A model generated the notes under the pieces. The model had not been told where the DNA came from. It was given only the letters and a program-made list of their open reading frames with translations, and made no database searches. A stretch of DNA of 64,000 nt from Owenweeksia sp048267305. GTDB lineage: Bacteria; Bacteroidota; Bacteroidia; Flavobacteriales; Schleiferiaceae. The position numbers were made by a program, and so were the translations under genes. The stretch is from contig JBLWXT010000006.1 of assembly GCA_048267305.1 (NCBI GenBank), forward strand, positions 124,001 through 188,000, read 5' to 3'. This document shows, in pieces, positions 35,701 through 44,292 of the stretch. How positions within the stretch are numbered: the first letter of the stretch is position 1; each line of letters begins with the position of its first letter.

Positions 35701-37167
35701 ATGAAAAAGTCAAGTTTTAGAAAAAGCCTTTTGTGGCGACTATCCGGTGCATTACTTCTTATCCTTATTTTATTGGGAATTGCTTACGTTTCCATCACCA
35801 CCTATAGTGCCCGAAAATATTACCAGGAAACCACACAGCGGCTAAATGCCGATGTGGCCCGTGAAATGCTGAAAGAGGTAAATCCTTTTGTAAATGGAGA
35901 GGTGAATGCCGAAGCCGTGGGGAAAATAATGCACTCCATGATGGCCGTGAATCCATCGCTGGAAGTATATCTGCTTGATCCCTCAGGAAACATATTGAAG
36001 TATGTGGTACTTGATAAAAAGGTTCGCCTAAAAAACCTTGACCTGGCTCCTATAAAGCAGTTTTTGGCCGATAGTAGCAAAACCTACGTTTTGGGTGACG
36101 ATCCACGTACTCCCGGTGAACAAACCATTTTTTCGGCCAGTGAGGTTCACGATTCTACCGATGCATTACAAGGCTATGTGTATATGGTGCTGGCCAGCGA
36201 AGAATATGAAAATATTGCCGGGGCCCTTTCCACCAGTTACTTTATGAAACTAGGCACCCAAACTTTTATCATCACCCTTCTTGCAGCATTTGGTTTGGGT
36301 ATAGTATTGATTGCCATGCTTACGCGGAATTTGAGAACGGTAATGCAAACGGTAAAAAGGTTTGAGGAAGGCGATTATCAGGCACGAATTCCGGTACAGA
36401 AAAGTGGAGAGCTGGCGGATTTATCGGAGACTTTTAACCACATGGCAGATACCATTCTTAAAAACATTGAAGAGCTTAAGGAGGTGGACAAGTTGAGGCG
36501 AGAGTTGATTGCCAATGTATCGCACGACTTACGCAGCCCAATGTCGGTAATACAGGGCTACATAGAAACTATGATGATAAAGGGCGATAAACTTAGCCCG
36601 GAGGAGCAGAAAAAGTATTTGGGAATTATCTTTAAAAGCAGTGAAAAGCTAAACAAACTGGTGGCTGATCTTTTTGAGCTGAGTAAACTGGAAGCAAAAC
36701 AGGTAAAACTGCAGAAAGAGCGATTTAACTTTAATGAACTTTTGCAGGACACTGCTCAGCAATATCAGCTTAAAGCCGATGAAAAGGGAATACGCCTAAA
36801 AACGGAATTTGCAGCTGAGGCCATGGTAAATGCGGACATCGCATTGATGCAACGTGCCATCCAAAACCTAATGGACAACGCCCTGAAGTACACTCCAGAA
36901 AACGGAGAAGTAGCCATAAAGGCTAGTTTAAAAAACAACAAACTGGAAGTAGCCATAACCAATACCGGCAAGGGAATACCTAAAGATCAGTTGCCGTACA
37001 TATTTGACCGCTACTTCATGCTGGACAAGGAAAAGCACGGAATAGACGGCTCAGGATTAGGCCTGGCAATTGTTAAAAAAATCGTTGATATCCACGAAGC
37101 CAATATTACGGTTGCCAGTAAAGTTGATGGTGATACTTCCTTTAAAATGGTGCTGCCCGCGGCATAG
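35701..37167 (+). CDS. HAMP domain sensor histidine kinase
   Basis: The 488-residue membrane kinase has a first helix at about 12-32, a periplasmic sensor of about 145 residues, a second helix near 183-208, a HAMP domain (NLRTVMQTVKRFEEGDYQAR), and a HisKA domain with phospho-acceptor H275 in IANVSHDLRSPMSVI. The catalytic domain has NLMDNALKYTPENGEV (N-box), NTGKGIPKDQLPYIF (G1/F-box) and DGSGLGLAIVKKI (G2). It phosphorylates the OmpR-type partner. The signal is unknown. Its stop lies 11 bases from the convergent thioredoxin-like gene. Confidence 0.95.
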   Translation: MKKSSFRKSLLWRLSGALLLILILLGIAYVSITTYSARKYYQETTQRLNADVAREMLKEVNPFVNGEVNAEAVGKIMHSMMAVNPSLEVYLLDPSGNILKYVVLDKKVRLKNLDLAPIKQFLADSSKTYVLGDDPRTPGEQTIFSASEVHDSTDALQGYVYMVLASEEYENIAGALSTSYFMKLGTQTFIITLLAAFGLGIVLIAMLTRNLRTVMQTVKRFEEGDYQARIPVQKSGELADLSETFNHMADTILKNIEELKEVDKLRRELIANVSHDLRSPMSVIQGYIETMMIKGDKLSPEEQKKYLGIIFKSSEKLNKLVADLFELSKLEAKQVKLQKERFNFNELLQDTAQQYQLKADEKGIRLKTEFAAEAMVNADIALMQRAIQNLMDNALKYTPENGEVAIKASLKNNKLEVAITNTGKGIPKDQLPYIFDRYFMLDKEKHGIDGSGLGLAIVKKIVDIHEANITVASKVDGDTSFKMVLPAA

Positions 37168-37178
37168 GAACTCTCCGT

Positions 37179-37787
37179 TTATTTTAGGCCTTCCTCTATA
37201 AGTGAAGAAAAATGTTCAAACTGATTCTTCATTAATAAATCAAACATTGATGAGGGCACGGCACCGCCTGATTTCCATAAAACAATCATACCATCTACCA
37301 CCAATATAGTTAGCGGGTAACCACTATTCGTAAGGTTTCGGATATCCACCTTTTCCATTCGATACTGCTGAAACAAAAATGGGTGGTTTTCAAAGAACTT
37401 TTCGGCATATTCGGGCTCCTCATAAGTGATGGCAATAAAGTCTACTCTTTCGCTATACTCTTTTACCAGTTGATTAAACATAGGTATTTCAGCCACACAA
37501 GGCGAGCATGAAGTAAACCAAAAATTATAGATGGCTACCTTCTTTGTAGTATCGCTACTGAAAGGTTTGCCATCAAATCCAGTAGCGGTGAACAAAGGAA
37601 TTGGCAAACCGATTTTAGAGGAATCAATCCCGGTAGAGTTCCAGTACTTCACCTTTTCTTCCAGGGTCATTTTAGAATCATCACGATTTACCCTTTTGAA
37701 TTGCTTGGTATTTTGCCCAATTGACATTAATGACAACATCAATGAAATTAAAAGGAAATGGTTTTTACAGCTACCGGATACATTCAT
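37179..37787 (-). CDS. TlpA-like thioredoxin-fold protein
   Basis: The 202-residue form starts MNVSGSCKNHFLL; the alternative start lies ten codons upstream. A hydrophobic N-terminus (about 10-23) acts as a signal or anchor, and the periplasmic body is a redoxin domain with the active-site CSPC motif (C94 and C97) in FWFTSCSPCVAEIPMFN, and a cis-Pro loop near SGYPLTILVVDG. It probably reduces or transfers disulfides in the periplasm. It converges with the histidine kinase gene and is not co-transcribed with it. Substrate is not predictable. Confidence 0.85.
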   Translation of the reverse strand: MNVSGSCKNHFLLISLMLSLMSIGQNTKQFKRVNRDDSKMTLEEKVKYWNSTGIDSSKIGLPIPLFTATGFDGKPFSSDTTKKVAIYNFWFTSCSPCVAEIPMFNQLVKEYSERVDFIAITYEEPEYAEKFFENHPFLFQQYRMEKVDIRNLTNSGYPLTILVVDGMIVLWKSGGAVPSSMFDLLMKNQFEHFSSLIEEGLK

Positions 37788-37940
37788 TGAGGAAATTTTG
37801 GAGTTACCAAAATACAAGATTAACGGATGGGCATTTAGATTTTAAACCATTTATCACCAAACCTTTACTCTTCTGTGATACTTCCGTGATTCTTTACAGG
37901 GACTTTTGGAGGGTATTAAAAAACACAAATACCTAAGAAT

Positions 37941-38834
37941 ATGAAAAAATCAATGATTTGGGCTATTGCAGCCCTAATGTCCACTACAGTGGCCTGTGAT
38001 GACGAAGATGACAACGGAAACACCTCAACCAATGGCAGCTTAAAAATGAATATCGCCAACCTTGCCGAGCTTAGCGCAGATGAGCGTTACGAAGGATGGA
38101 TCATTGTAAATGGAAGCCCTGTGAGTACAGGACTCTTTACCGTGAACAGTGCCGGAGTACCATCTCAAACCAGTTTTGAGGTAAGCCAGTCCAACCTTGA
38201 TGCCGCCACCGATTATGTGCTTTCCATTGAACCCTTTCCAGATACAGATCCTGCACCAAGCGCTATTAAAATTGCGGGAGGTTCTTTTTCAGGAAACAAT
38301 GCTACGGTAAACGTAAACCACCCAGCTGCATTGGCTGCCGATTTTAACACAGCTGCTGGCAAGTATATTTTAGCCACACCAACCACCACCGACACTACAG
38401 ATGAAAAAAGTGGAATCTGGTTTTTGGACATCAGCGGTGGATCACCTGCTCAAGGACTTAATCTGCCAACTTTACCAGCCGGATGGGCTTATGAAGGTTG
38501 GGTGGTACTTCACGGAACCCCTATTTCCACTGGTCGTTTTACAGATGTAGCCATGGCCGATGATGCTGCGCCATTTAGCGGAAGCGATGCTTCAGGACCT
38601 CCCTTTCCTGGTGAAGATTTCGTAACCAATGCACCAGCTCCACACACTTTCCCTACAGACTTAAGCGGTGCAACTGCGGTTATCTCTATTGAGCCTCAGC
38701 CAGACAACTCACCTATGCCTTTTGCCTTTAAACCTTTGGTTCATATGATTTCGGCCACCGCAGCTGACCATGTTACATATAACATGACCAATCAGGTAAG
38801 CAGCAATTTTCCGGCAGGAACGGTTAGCAAATAA
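37941..38834 (+). CDS. Lipoprotein with two anti-sigma-K (RskA)-like repeats
   Basis: The 297-residue protein has a lipobox (TTVAC, cysteine 19) followed by an acidic linker (DDEDDNGN). Two repeats are visible: YEGWIIVNGSPVSTGLF from residue 50, ending near SIEPFPD (96-102), and YEGWVVLHGTPISTGRF from residue 184, ending near SIEPQPD (250-256). The pattern W-[IV]V-G-PVS-G-F plus a late 'V-IEP-PD--P-P' strand is like the extracytoplasmic RskA C-terminal domain of anti-sigma factors. There is no cytoplasmic anti-sigma part. Role unknown; a surface binding module is possible. It ends at a strong terminator. Confidence 0.75.
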   Translation: MKKSMIWAIAALMSTTVACDDEDDNGNTSTNGSLKMNIANLAELSADERYEGWIIVNGSPVSTGLFTVNSAGVPSQTSFEVSQSNLDAATDYVLSIEPFPDTDPAPSAIKIAGGSFSGNNATVNVNHPAALAADFNTAAGKYILATPTTTDTTDEKSGIWFLDISGGSPAQGLNLPTLPAGWAYEGWVVLHGTPISTGRFTDVAMADDAAPFSGSDASGPPFPGEDFVTNAPAPHTFPTDLSGATAVISIEPQPDNSPMPFAFKPLVHMISATAADHVTYNMTNQVSSNFPAGTVSK

Positions 38835-38859
38835 TTACTATTTGATTTTGTGTTGATTT

Positions 38860-38900
38860 GGGCTGTCTCGGTTTTACTGAGACGGCCCTTTCTCTTTTTA
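38860..38900 (+). terminator. Rho-independent terminator after the RskA-like lipoprotein
   Basis: gggctgtctc (38860-38869) pairs with gagacggccc (38879-38888) with one G-U wobble in plus-strand RNA and a nine-base loop, followed by a T-rich tract. Confidence 0.85.
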
Positions 38901-38949
38901 TTCTTAAAAACCCGCTTACTTTCGTTGTTATTCCAATAGAAAATCCAGA

Positions 38950-39447
38950 ATGGAGAAAACCCAAAAATTCATCGCCTACTTAGCTCCCGTTATAGACAAG
39001 GGTATGTATCATTATCCGCAGATGGACATCCCACAGGAGATTGCCAATGCCATATTGGGCGACAGCAATATGCTACGGGTGATTGTACATTTTGAAAATG
39101 GAGTGAAAGTGCATCGCGCATTGAAACGCAATAAAAACGGAGAGACGTTTATTTCGCTGGGGAAATCAACATTGAAGGATGCCAGGGTAGAGCCCGGTAC
39201 AGAACTGCCTTTAGTATTGGAAGTGGATCGCACAGAATTTGGATTTGAAGTGCCCGAGGAATTTGCTGAGCTAATGAATCAGGACCCGGAGGGGAAAAGG
39301 GCCTTTATGGAGCTAAAGCCTGGAATGAAGAGAAACTTCCTGCATTTCATCATTTCTGCCAAAACGGTTGACACGCGTATTAAACGCTCTTTACAACTTA
39401 TGGAGAATTTGAAGATGGGGATTATATCGGCACAGAAGCAGCGATAA
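38950..39447 (+). CDS. DUF1905 / YdeI-OmpD-associated family protein
   Basis: The 165-residue soluble protein has an N-terminal DUF1905-like beta-barrel (about 20-100: DIPQEIANAIL, RVIVHFENGVKVHRAL, TFISLGKSTLKDARVEPG) and a C-terminal YdeI/OmdA-like segment (about 115-160: FMELKPGMKRNFLHFIISAK, VDTRIKRSLQLM). Members of this family are poorly characterised; some are annotated as bacteriocin-protection related. It is preceded by a near-consensus -7 box (TACTTTCG, 38917-38924) and is a lone gene. Confidence 0.85.
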   Translation: MEKTQKFIAYLAPVIDKGMYHYPQMDIPQEIANAILGDSNMLRVIVHFENGVKVHRALKRNKNGETFISLGKSTLKDARVEPGTELPLVLEVDRTEFGFEVPEEFAELMNQDPEGKRAFMELKPGMKRNFLHFIISAKTVDTRIKRSLQLMENLKMGIISAQKQR

Positions 39448-39451
39448 ATTC

Positions 39452-39480
39452 ACGCAAAGTCGCTAAGTGTTATTTTGCGT
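39452..39480. repeat. Inverted repeat between convergent genes (acgcaaa/tttgcgt)
   Basis: acgcaaa (39452-39458) and tttgcgt (39474-39480) pair perfectly over seven bases. The left arm reads cacgcaaagtcgctaag, similar to dispersed 'cgcaaagacgctaag' repeats. It may end transcription weakly between the two converging genes; there is no long T-run. Confidence 0.35.
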
Positions 39481-39486
39481 ACAACT

Positions 39487-40221
39487 TCACAAGTTAAGCA
39501 CGGCCTTCAACACCTGAAAACCATTGCGGCTAACGGGTATTTTACTACCATCCTTCAATAAAGCTACATGGCTGTTTTTTTCATACGGATCAATGCGGGT
39601 AATGTGGGAGATATTGATAAGATGTGAGCGATGCACGCGAACAAATGAATCCTCGCTAAGCGTGTTTTCAAAATGAGTGAGGGTTTTCTTTTTCATAAAG
39701 TTTCCCTGCTCGGTAAAAATCTTCACATAGTCGTCATCCGCCTCCAGGCGCACAATTTCCTTTATGGGGATAATGCGGATTTTGCTGCCATCCTTAATTA
39801 CCACTCGATTTTGATTTTTGGCTTGCGTGGCCTCTTCCACCACTTTTTGCACATTGCCTTGAGCCGGCTCATTGTTCTCCAAAAATTTCTGTATCGCCTT
39901 ATCAAAACGATCTTTTGAAAATGGTTTAAGGAGATAATCCACAGCATTGCTTTCAAAGGCTTTTATGGCAAACTCATCAAAGGCCGTGGCAAAAATCACG
40001 GCAGGCGGCTCATCCAGCAACTCCAACATTTCAAAACCTGTGATTTTTGGCATTTGAATATCCAGAAGTATAAGATCGGGCTTATGTTCATTAATGGCCT
40101 TCATACCTTCAAATCCATCGTGGCAGCGAGCTACAACTTCAATTTGCGGATAGGCCGCTAAGTACTCTTGCACCAGATCACATGCCAGTGGTTCATCATC
40201 TATTAATATTACCTTAATCAT
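39487..40221 (-). CDS. LytTR-type response regulator
   Basis: The 244-residue protein has a receiver domain with acidic residues D8/D9/E10 and phospho-acceptor D54 (LILLDIQMPKITG), a lysine in YLLKPFSKDRF near 107, and a C-terminal LytTR DNA-binding domain (about 140-244; IKEIVRLEADDDYVKIF and FVRVHRSHLINISHITRID). It is last in an operon LiaF-like, DUF4288, LytS, LytTR, and overlaps the kinase by eight bases. It probably regulates envelope genes, including its own operon (inference). Confidence 0.94.
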   Translation of the reverse strand: MIKVILIDDEPLACDLVQEYLAAYPQIEVVARCHDGFEGMKAINEHKPDLILLDIQMPKITGFEMLELLDEPPAVIFATAFDEFAIKAFESNAVDYLLKPFSKDRFDKAIQKFLENNEPAQGNVQKVVEEATQAKNQNRVVIKDGSKIRIIPIKEIVRLEADDDYVKIFTEQGNFMKKKTLTHFENTLSEDSFVRVHRSHLINISHITRIDPYEKNSHVALLKDGSKIPVSRNGFQVLKAVLNL

Positions 40222-41254
40222 TGAGTTTTGGAATTTTAATGGTTACTGTGTAATGGTTTTCATGAGCCTCGGCTTGCAGTAAATCTGTTCGGGCAAACAA
40301 CAGGTACAACCTCCTTTTTACAGAGCGAAGTCCGAATCCCGTACCTCCCGGGGGCTGCATATCCGGATCAAAAGGATTTACAATAGTGAGTAAAAGCAAA
40401 TTGTCGGAAACCTCACATTTAAAATCAATCACCAGGCTTCCCGTTGTGCCATACAGTCCAAACTTAATGGCATTTTCCAGCACAGGTTGTAAAATCAATG
40501 GAGGCAACTTCCATGTCAATAAATCATCGGCACAAGCCATTTCCACCTTTAGGCGATGACCAAAGCGCACTTGTTCTATATCCAGGTAAAGTTTTAAATA
40601 ATCGAGCTCCTCCTGTAAAGTGATAAATTTTTGATCTTCCCGCTTTAGCGTTCCCCGCAAAAAATCTGACAGCTGCTGTACCATGGTTCGGGCCTCCTCT
40701 TGCCGGGTTCCTATTAAAGAGTTTATGGAGTTTAGGCTATTAAACAAAAAGTGAGGCTGCAACTGCTGCCGAAGTTTAAAAAGCTCCGCCTCCTTAGACA
40801 TTCTATCCGTCTCCTCCTTTCTGCGCTGCTCATCTTCCTTCTCGCCCAGGCGATACCAAATAAGGCAACAGGTGGTTGTGCCTATTAAAACGAGCAAGGC
40901 CACGGTAAACCTATAGAGTTGGGTATGCTGCACAAAGCCTTCATAATCCGCAGAACGGGTGATACCTATGATTACCACAGATGATAACCAAAGCCAGATA
41001 TAGGCTAAAAACAGGGAGGTGAGAATAACCAAAACTCCCTTACCACGAGAGGGATGGTAATAGGACAAGGTGTTTGCTACAAAAAACAGCAAGGACCCCA
41101 GCCCCAGCCAACTAAAAACCGCATCCATTATGGCCGGAGTTAGGGGCATATCGTAATAATAAACCACTCCAAAGGCCTGCAAACTGCACAGGCTAATGAG
41201 AGTGATTAAAAAATACCAGCGGTTTTGGCCGTATATAAGTGGGTTTAGAACCAT
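40214..41254 (-). CDS. LytS-type sensor histidine kinase
   Basis: This 346-residue kinase has four hydrophobic segments (about 13-33, 42-65, 73-98, 115-135), a short coiled coil, the His_kinase box with H168 in QLQPHFLFNSLNSI, and a C-terminal ATPase (ENAIKFGLYG N-box; GTGFGLRSVKRRL G-box). It pairs with the downstream LytTR regulator. It starts six bases after the DUF4288 gene stop. Length and lack of a periplasmic domain fit a membrane-sensing LytS-like kinase. Confidence 0.93.
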   Translation of the reverse strand: MVLNPLIYGQNRWYFLITLISLCSLQAFGVVYYYDMPLTPAIMDAVFSWLGLGSLLFFVANTLSYYHPSRGKGVLVILTSLFLAYIWLWLSSVVIIGITRSADYEGFVQHTQLYRFTVALLVLIGTTTCCLIWYRLGEKEDEQRRKEETDRMSKEAELFKLRQQLQPHFLFNSLNSINSLIGTRQEEARTMVQQLSDFLRGTLKREDQKFITLQEELDYLKLYLDIEQVRFGHRLKVEMACADDLLTWKLPPLILQPVLENAIKFGLYGTTGSLVIDFKCEVSDNLLLLTIVNPFDPDMQPPGGTGFGLRSVKRRLYLLFARTDLLQAEAHENHYTVTIKIPKLND

Positions 41255-41260
41255 CAGGTT

Positions 41261-41611
41261 TTAGTTTGGAACCGGATAAAGATAAGACTGCAGGATTTTA
41301 TCAAACTTATCGCGCAATCCATTTAAATACTCCCTTGGTGAATCGGGTTCAATGGTTTTGGAGTCCAGTTGAATAATTCTTTGATTTATGTTGAGTTTTA
41401 CCAGATCCACCACCCCAACAAATTTCCACTTTACGTTTCGTCCAAATTTGTTTTTAAAGGTTTCACTTTCCGTCTGGCCTTTGGTTTGGCATTGGTGAAA
41501 AGCCTCAAACTCATTTGAGGCTTTTACCAGATATAATTCTTCGCTGTATTGCTTTTGGGCAGCTCCTTCTATATCAATTTCAAAAAGAAGCCTGGAGTTG
41601 AACAATTCCAT
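41261..41611 (-). CDS. DUF4288-like protein
   Basis: The 116-residue soluble protein has the pattern RLLFEIDIEG, YSEELYLVKASNEFEAFHQC and WKFVGVVDLVKL, which fits the DUF4288 family of small alpha/beta proteins of unknown role. It lies four bases after the LiaF-like gene and six bases before the LytS kinase, so is co-transcribed with a signalling module. It could be an accessory to the sensor (inference). Confidence 0.7.
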   Translation of the reverse strand: MELFNSRLLFEIDIEGAAQKQYSEELYLVKASNEFEAFHQCQTKGQTESETFKNKFGRNVKWKFVGVVDLVKLNINQRIIQLDSKTIEPDSPREYLNGLRDKFDKILQSYLYPVPN

Positions 41612-41615
41612 CTCT

Positions 41616-42380
41616 CTAGTAATTTACGATGTCTAATCCGCCAAATATCACTATCCCCGTAAGTACAAGTATTTTATCATCCGGCACCACCTGCACTGCT
41701 GAAGAGCGCTTGTCTTCCACTCCGCCCAGTATTCCGGAAACATCATTGCGAACCTCCCAATTTGGGGGTACAATCAATTTCATTCCTCCAAACACTACCA
41801 CTACTTCCAGGTTAATGGTTCCTTCAAAATCGGCATCAAGTAGGTTTATCTCTGTTCCACCAAACACGGTAACGGATTCGCCACCTCTAAACTGCTTGGA
41901 TTGTACTCTCTTTTTTAGTCCGTTAAAAATGGATACACTATCTATTTTATGTGAATTATCGGCAGTAAAACCCTTGTAGTCATATCCCCTTTCGCGCTCT
42001 TCACTAAAGGCTCCTCCTTTATCAGGATCAGTATTTATGTGATAAGATTTTTTTTTTCGAGGGCGAAGCAGAACGATAAGGCCAATGGCGATTACCACTA
42101 TAGGTCCGAAATATCTTCTGAGATTAATGCTTAGGTTAAAAACATCTTCAACGAAGAAAAATCCACCAACGGCAATTAAAATCCATGAAGCCGGGTTTTT
42201 AAACTTGCTACCCAAACCAATGGCCACTCCAATTGCTACTGGTATCATATACCATTGAACTAACCAATCGGGAAAAAATATCCCCATTCTGCGAAGCAGC
42301 CAAACCAATCCTATTCCTAAAATTATTATTCCGGTGGTTATCCCTTTTCTACTGCGGTTATTTCTCATTTCTGTAGTCAT
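41616..42380 (-). CDS. LiaF-like membrane protein with LiaI/LiaF transmembrane and LiaF C-terminal domains
   Basis: The 254-residue protein has four membrane helices in the N-terminal half (about 14-30, 35-55, 60-80, 90-107), a charged linker, and a C-terminal domain of LiaF type with SVTVFGGTEINLLDADFEGT and VVVFGGMKLIVPPNWEVRND, then VVIFGG-like strands near the end. LiaF proteins inhibit envelope-stress kinases in Firmicutes. Here it starts an operon with LytS/LytTR, suggesting similar control of that pair (inference). The preceding promoter has both -33 and -7 elements. Confidence 0.87.
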   Translation of the reverse strand: MTTEMRNNRSRKGITTGIIILGIGLVWLLRRMGIFFPDWLVQWYMIPVAIGVAIGLGSKFKNPASWILIAVGGFFFVEDVFNLSINLRRYFGPIVVIAIGLIVLLRPRKKKSYHINTDPDKGGAFSEERERGYDYKGFTADNSHKIDSVSIFNGLKKRVQSKQFRGGESVTVFGGTEINLLDADFEGTINLEVVVVFGGMKLIVPPNWEVRNDVSGILGGVEDKRSSAVQVVPDDKILVLTGIVIFGGLDIVNY

Positions 42381-42417
42381 CTTATTTTGGTATTAGGTTA
42401 TTCTTTTATTGATGACT

Positions 42418-42447
42418 CAAAAGTATGGGTACATCTAGAGCTGCAAA
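42418..42447 (-). promoter_or_regulatory. Promoter of the LiaF-like/LytSR operon
   Basis: On the minus strand TTTG (plus caaa, 42444-42447) is followed after 18 bases by TACTTTTG (plus caaaagta, 42418-42425). This fits the Bacteroidota TTG-N17-23-TAnnTTTG consensus in both parts, about 38 bases before the LiaF-like ATG. Confidence 0.65.
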
Positions 42448-42562
42448 AACCTATTGCGGTAAAAGGGAATGGAAAGGTCGGTGAATGGTGGAATGGAGGG
42501 GGTGACGTTGTTGGTATGGGTTATTGATTGAAGTCTATCATTAAGTCAAAAGCTAAATTCCC

Positions 42563-42570
42563 TAAATTTG
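42563..42570 (+). promoter_or_regulatory. -7 box four bases before the Uma2 start codon
   Basis: TAAATTTG is an exact TAnnTTTG match. The ATG is at 42574, only three bases after the box. If used, the transcript would be leaderless or start inside the coding region. Confidence 0.35.
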
Positions 42571-42573
42571 AGT

Positions 42574-43212
42574 ATGAGCTATAACGAGAAAATAGAGGGT
42601 TATGAACCGGATGTAAAGGAACCCGACTTTAGCTATGGTGGTATCTATACTGCTGCCGATTACATTACTTGGAGGACTGAGGAACTTTTGGAACTGATAC
42701 GGGGCAAAATTTATAGAATGTCTCCGAGTCCTGTTTCTGGCCACCAGATTGTATTAGGTGACCTACATGAACAAATGGTAAAAACAGCCAAATTGAAAAA
42801 TGGATGCCGGATATGGCTAGCACCATTTGATGTTTACCTCATACATCCCGGTGAAGACTGGAAGAAAACTACAAATATTGTAGAGCCTGATATTTTCATT
42901 AATTGTGACCCTTCAAAAATCCATAGACGCGGCTGTATAGGTGCCCCCGATTTTGTAGTGGAAATACTTTCACCAGGTACGCGCAAGAAGGATGCTACCC
43001 TAAAATTTGAGCTTTATCAGGAATACGGTGTGCGGGAATATTGGATGATTTCCGTTTCGGAGCGATTAATAATTGTAAACCTGCTTAATGAAAAAGGCCT
43101 TTACGAAACCCAACAACCAGTAACAGAGGGACAAACCCTTTCTCCACGAGATTTCCCTGAAATAACCATTAATCTTGCCGAGCTTTTTAAGGATGTGCCG
43201 GAGGAAGATTAG
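42574..43212 (+). CDS. Uma2 family PD-(D/E)XK endonuclease-like protein
   Basis: The 212-residue form starts at the ATG at 42574 (the TTG two codons upstream is less likely). The fold has the PD-(D/E)XK metal-site signatures: an Asp in NIVEPDIFINC, a Glu in DFVVEILSPGT and a Lys in RKKDATLKFELY, plus the conserved YGVREYW motif. Uma2 proteins are putative restriction endonucleases found in many copies in cyanobacteria and some Bacteroidota; their function is not established. No methylase or partner gene lies nearby. Confidence 0.87.
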   Translation: MSYNEKIEGYEPDVKEPDFSYGGIYTAADYITWRTEELLELIRGKIYRMSPSPVSGHQIVLGDLHEQMVKTAKLKNGCRIWLAPFDVYLIHPGEDWKKTTNIVEPDIFINCDPSKIHRRGCIGAPDFVVEILSPGTRKKDATLKFELYQEYGVREYWMISVSERLIIVNLLNEKGLYETQQPVTEGQTLSPRDFPEITINLAELFKDVPEED

Positions 43213-43250
43213 TTGAACTCTCGTTCACTGCATCTGTTCCAGAAATTCAC

Positions 43251-44108
43251 TTACTTTCCTCTAAACCACTTTAGTGCCACTACTAGTCCTGCAATTAATA
43301 TCAAAACCGGCCACACTCTAAGCAGTATCAGCACAAAGCTTTCCAGGCCATGCCAGCCGCTAACTACAGAAGTACCGGCCTTTGACCAAAATCCGGGACC
43401 ATCTTCCACAATTACCTCAACTTTTACCGGCTGTGTTAAACTTACCGAGAGCGTGCTATACGAAGTTTGGCCACTGAGTTGTTTCAGTTGAACCATGGTG
43501 CTTTCAATCTCCTCCTCTATTTTCCGGATGTATTCTTCCACCTCCAAAATCTCCTTTATGGTTTTGGCGCTTTTCAGGATAGCTCTGTAGCGATCTAAAG
43601 AAACACGTTTGCTGGTAAGGCGACTTTCCAAATCCACGTACCGGCTGGTAACATCAACAGTGGAAACATTCTTATCCAGAATTTTATCAAAACCACCTTC
43701 CAGTGAGCTTATCAACTTATCAAACTGATTAACGGGGATTCTGATTTTAAGATCATACGTTAGTGATCTGTATTCCTCCTGGTAATTCTCATTGTCATAA
43801 TAGCCTCCAAGGGATTTCACCATTTCATCCATTTTCTTTTTCGAGGATTTCAACTCCTTTACCTCAATTGTCATTTCGCCCTTCTTTATGAGCTTTTTAT
43901 CTGATTGTTGAATTTCCTCAGCCTTGGCTGGTGGCGAAATTTGCCGTTGAGTTATTGGGCTTGGGCTTTCACTTTCCTCAAAATTCACCACTATTCCTTC
44001 TTCAGGTCTGGGTTCTAAATCCAAATCCCCTTGATATCCAAAACCACTATCTCTTTCACAACCCCACAAGAGGGGGAAAATAACGAACAGCAAGGCCAGC
44101 TTTTTCAT
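43251..44108 (-). CDS. DUF4349 family lipoprotein
   Basis: The 285-residue protein has a lipobox (LLWGC, cysteine 17), a Pro/Glu-rich linker, and the DUF4349 domain: KKGEMTIEVKEL, GGYYDNENYQ, LKIRIPVNQFDKLI, TSRYVDLESRL, then a coiled coil (about 165-215). It ends with a membrane helix near 262-280 and a short basic tail. Such proteins are envelope-associated with unknown function; one characterised context is linked to membrane integrity. It converges with the Uma2 gene and is alone. Confidence 0.85.
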   Translation of the reverse strand: MKKLALLFVIFPLLWGCERDSGFGYQGDLDLEPRPEEGIVVNFEESESPSPITQRQISPPAKAEEIQQSDKKLIKKGEMTIEVKELKSSKKKMDEMVKSLGGYYDNENYQEEYRSLTYDLKIRIPVNQFDKLISSLEGGFDKILDKNVSTVDVTSRYVDLESRLTSKRVSLDRYRAILKSAKTIKEILEVEEYIRKIEEEIESTMVQLKQLSGQTSYSTLSVSLTQPVKVEVIVEDGPGFWSKAGTSVVSGWHGLESFVLILLRVWPVLILIAGLVVALKWFRGK

Positions 44109-44175
44109 AGGTAAGTTGTTTAAGTCAATTTTACCAAACGTGGGATTTCATATTTTCTTTTAAGGCCCAACCCGA

Positions 44176-44246
44176 TCTCCCCTCCTTGGTTAAGGAGGAG
44201 CGGTTACAAATGCTGGTTTTCCAAAAACATGAATGGGGTGGTTCGC
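44176..44246. repeat. Intergenic repeat B, copy 1
   Basis: About 70 bp with landmarks tctccc, ccttggttaaggag (a hairpin with 7-bp arms cctcctt/aaggagg), atgctggttt, tggggtggttcgc. A near-copy lies at 45095-45163. The two copies bracket a lipoprotein gene in the same orientation. Confidence 0.7.
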
Positions 44247-44292
44247 AATACCTTAAAACCTATTTTGGTCGTTTCATTTCAAACCCCAAACT

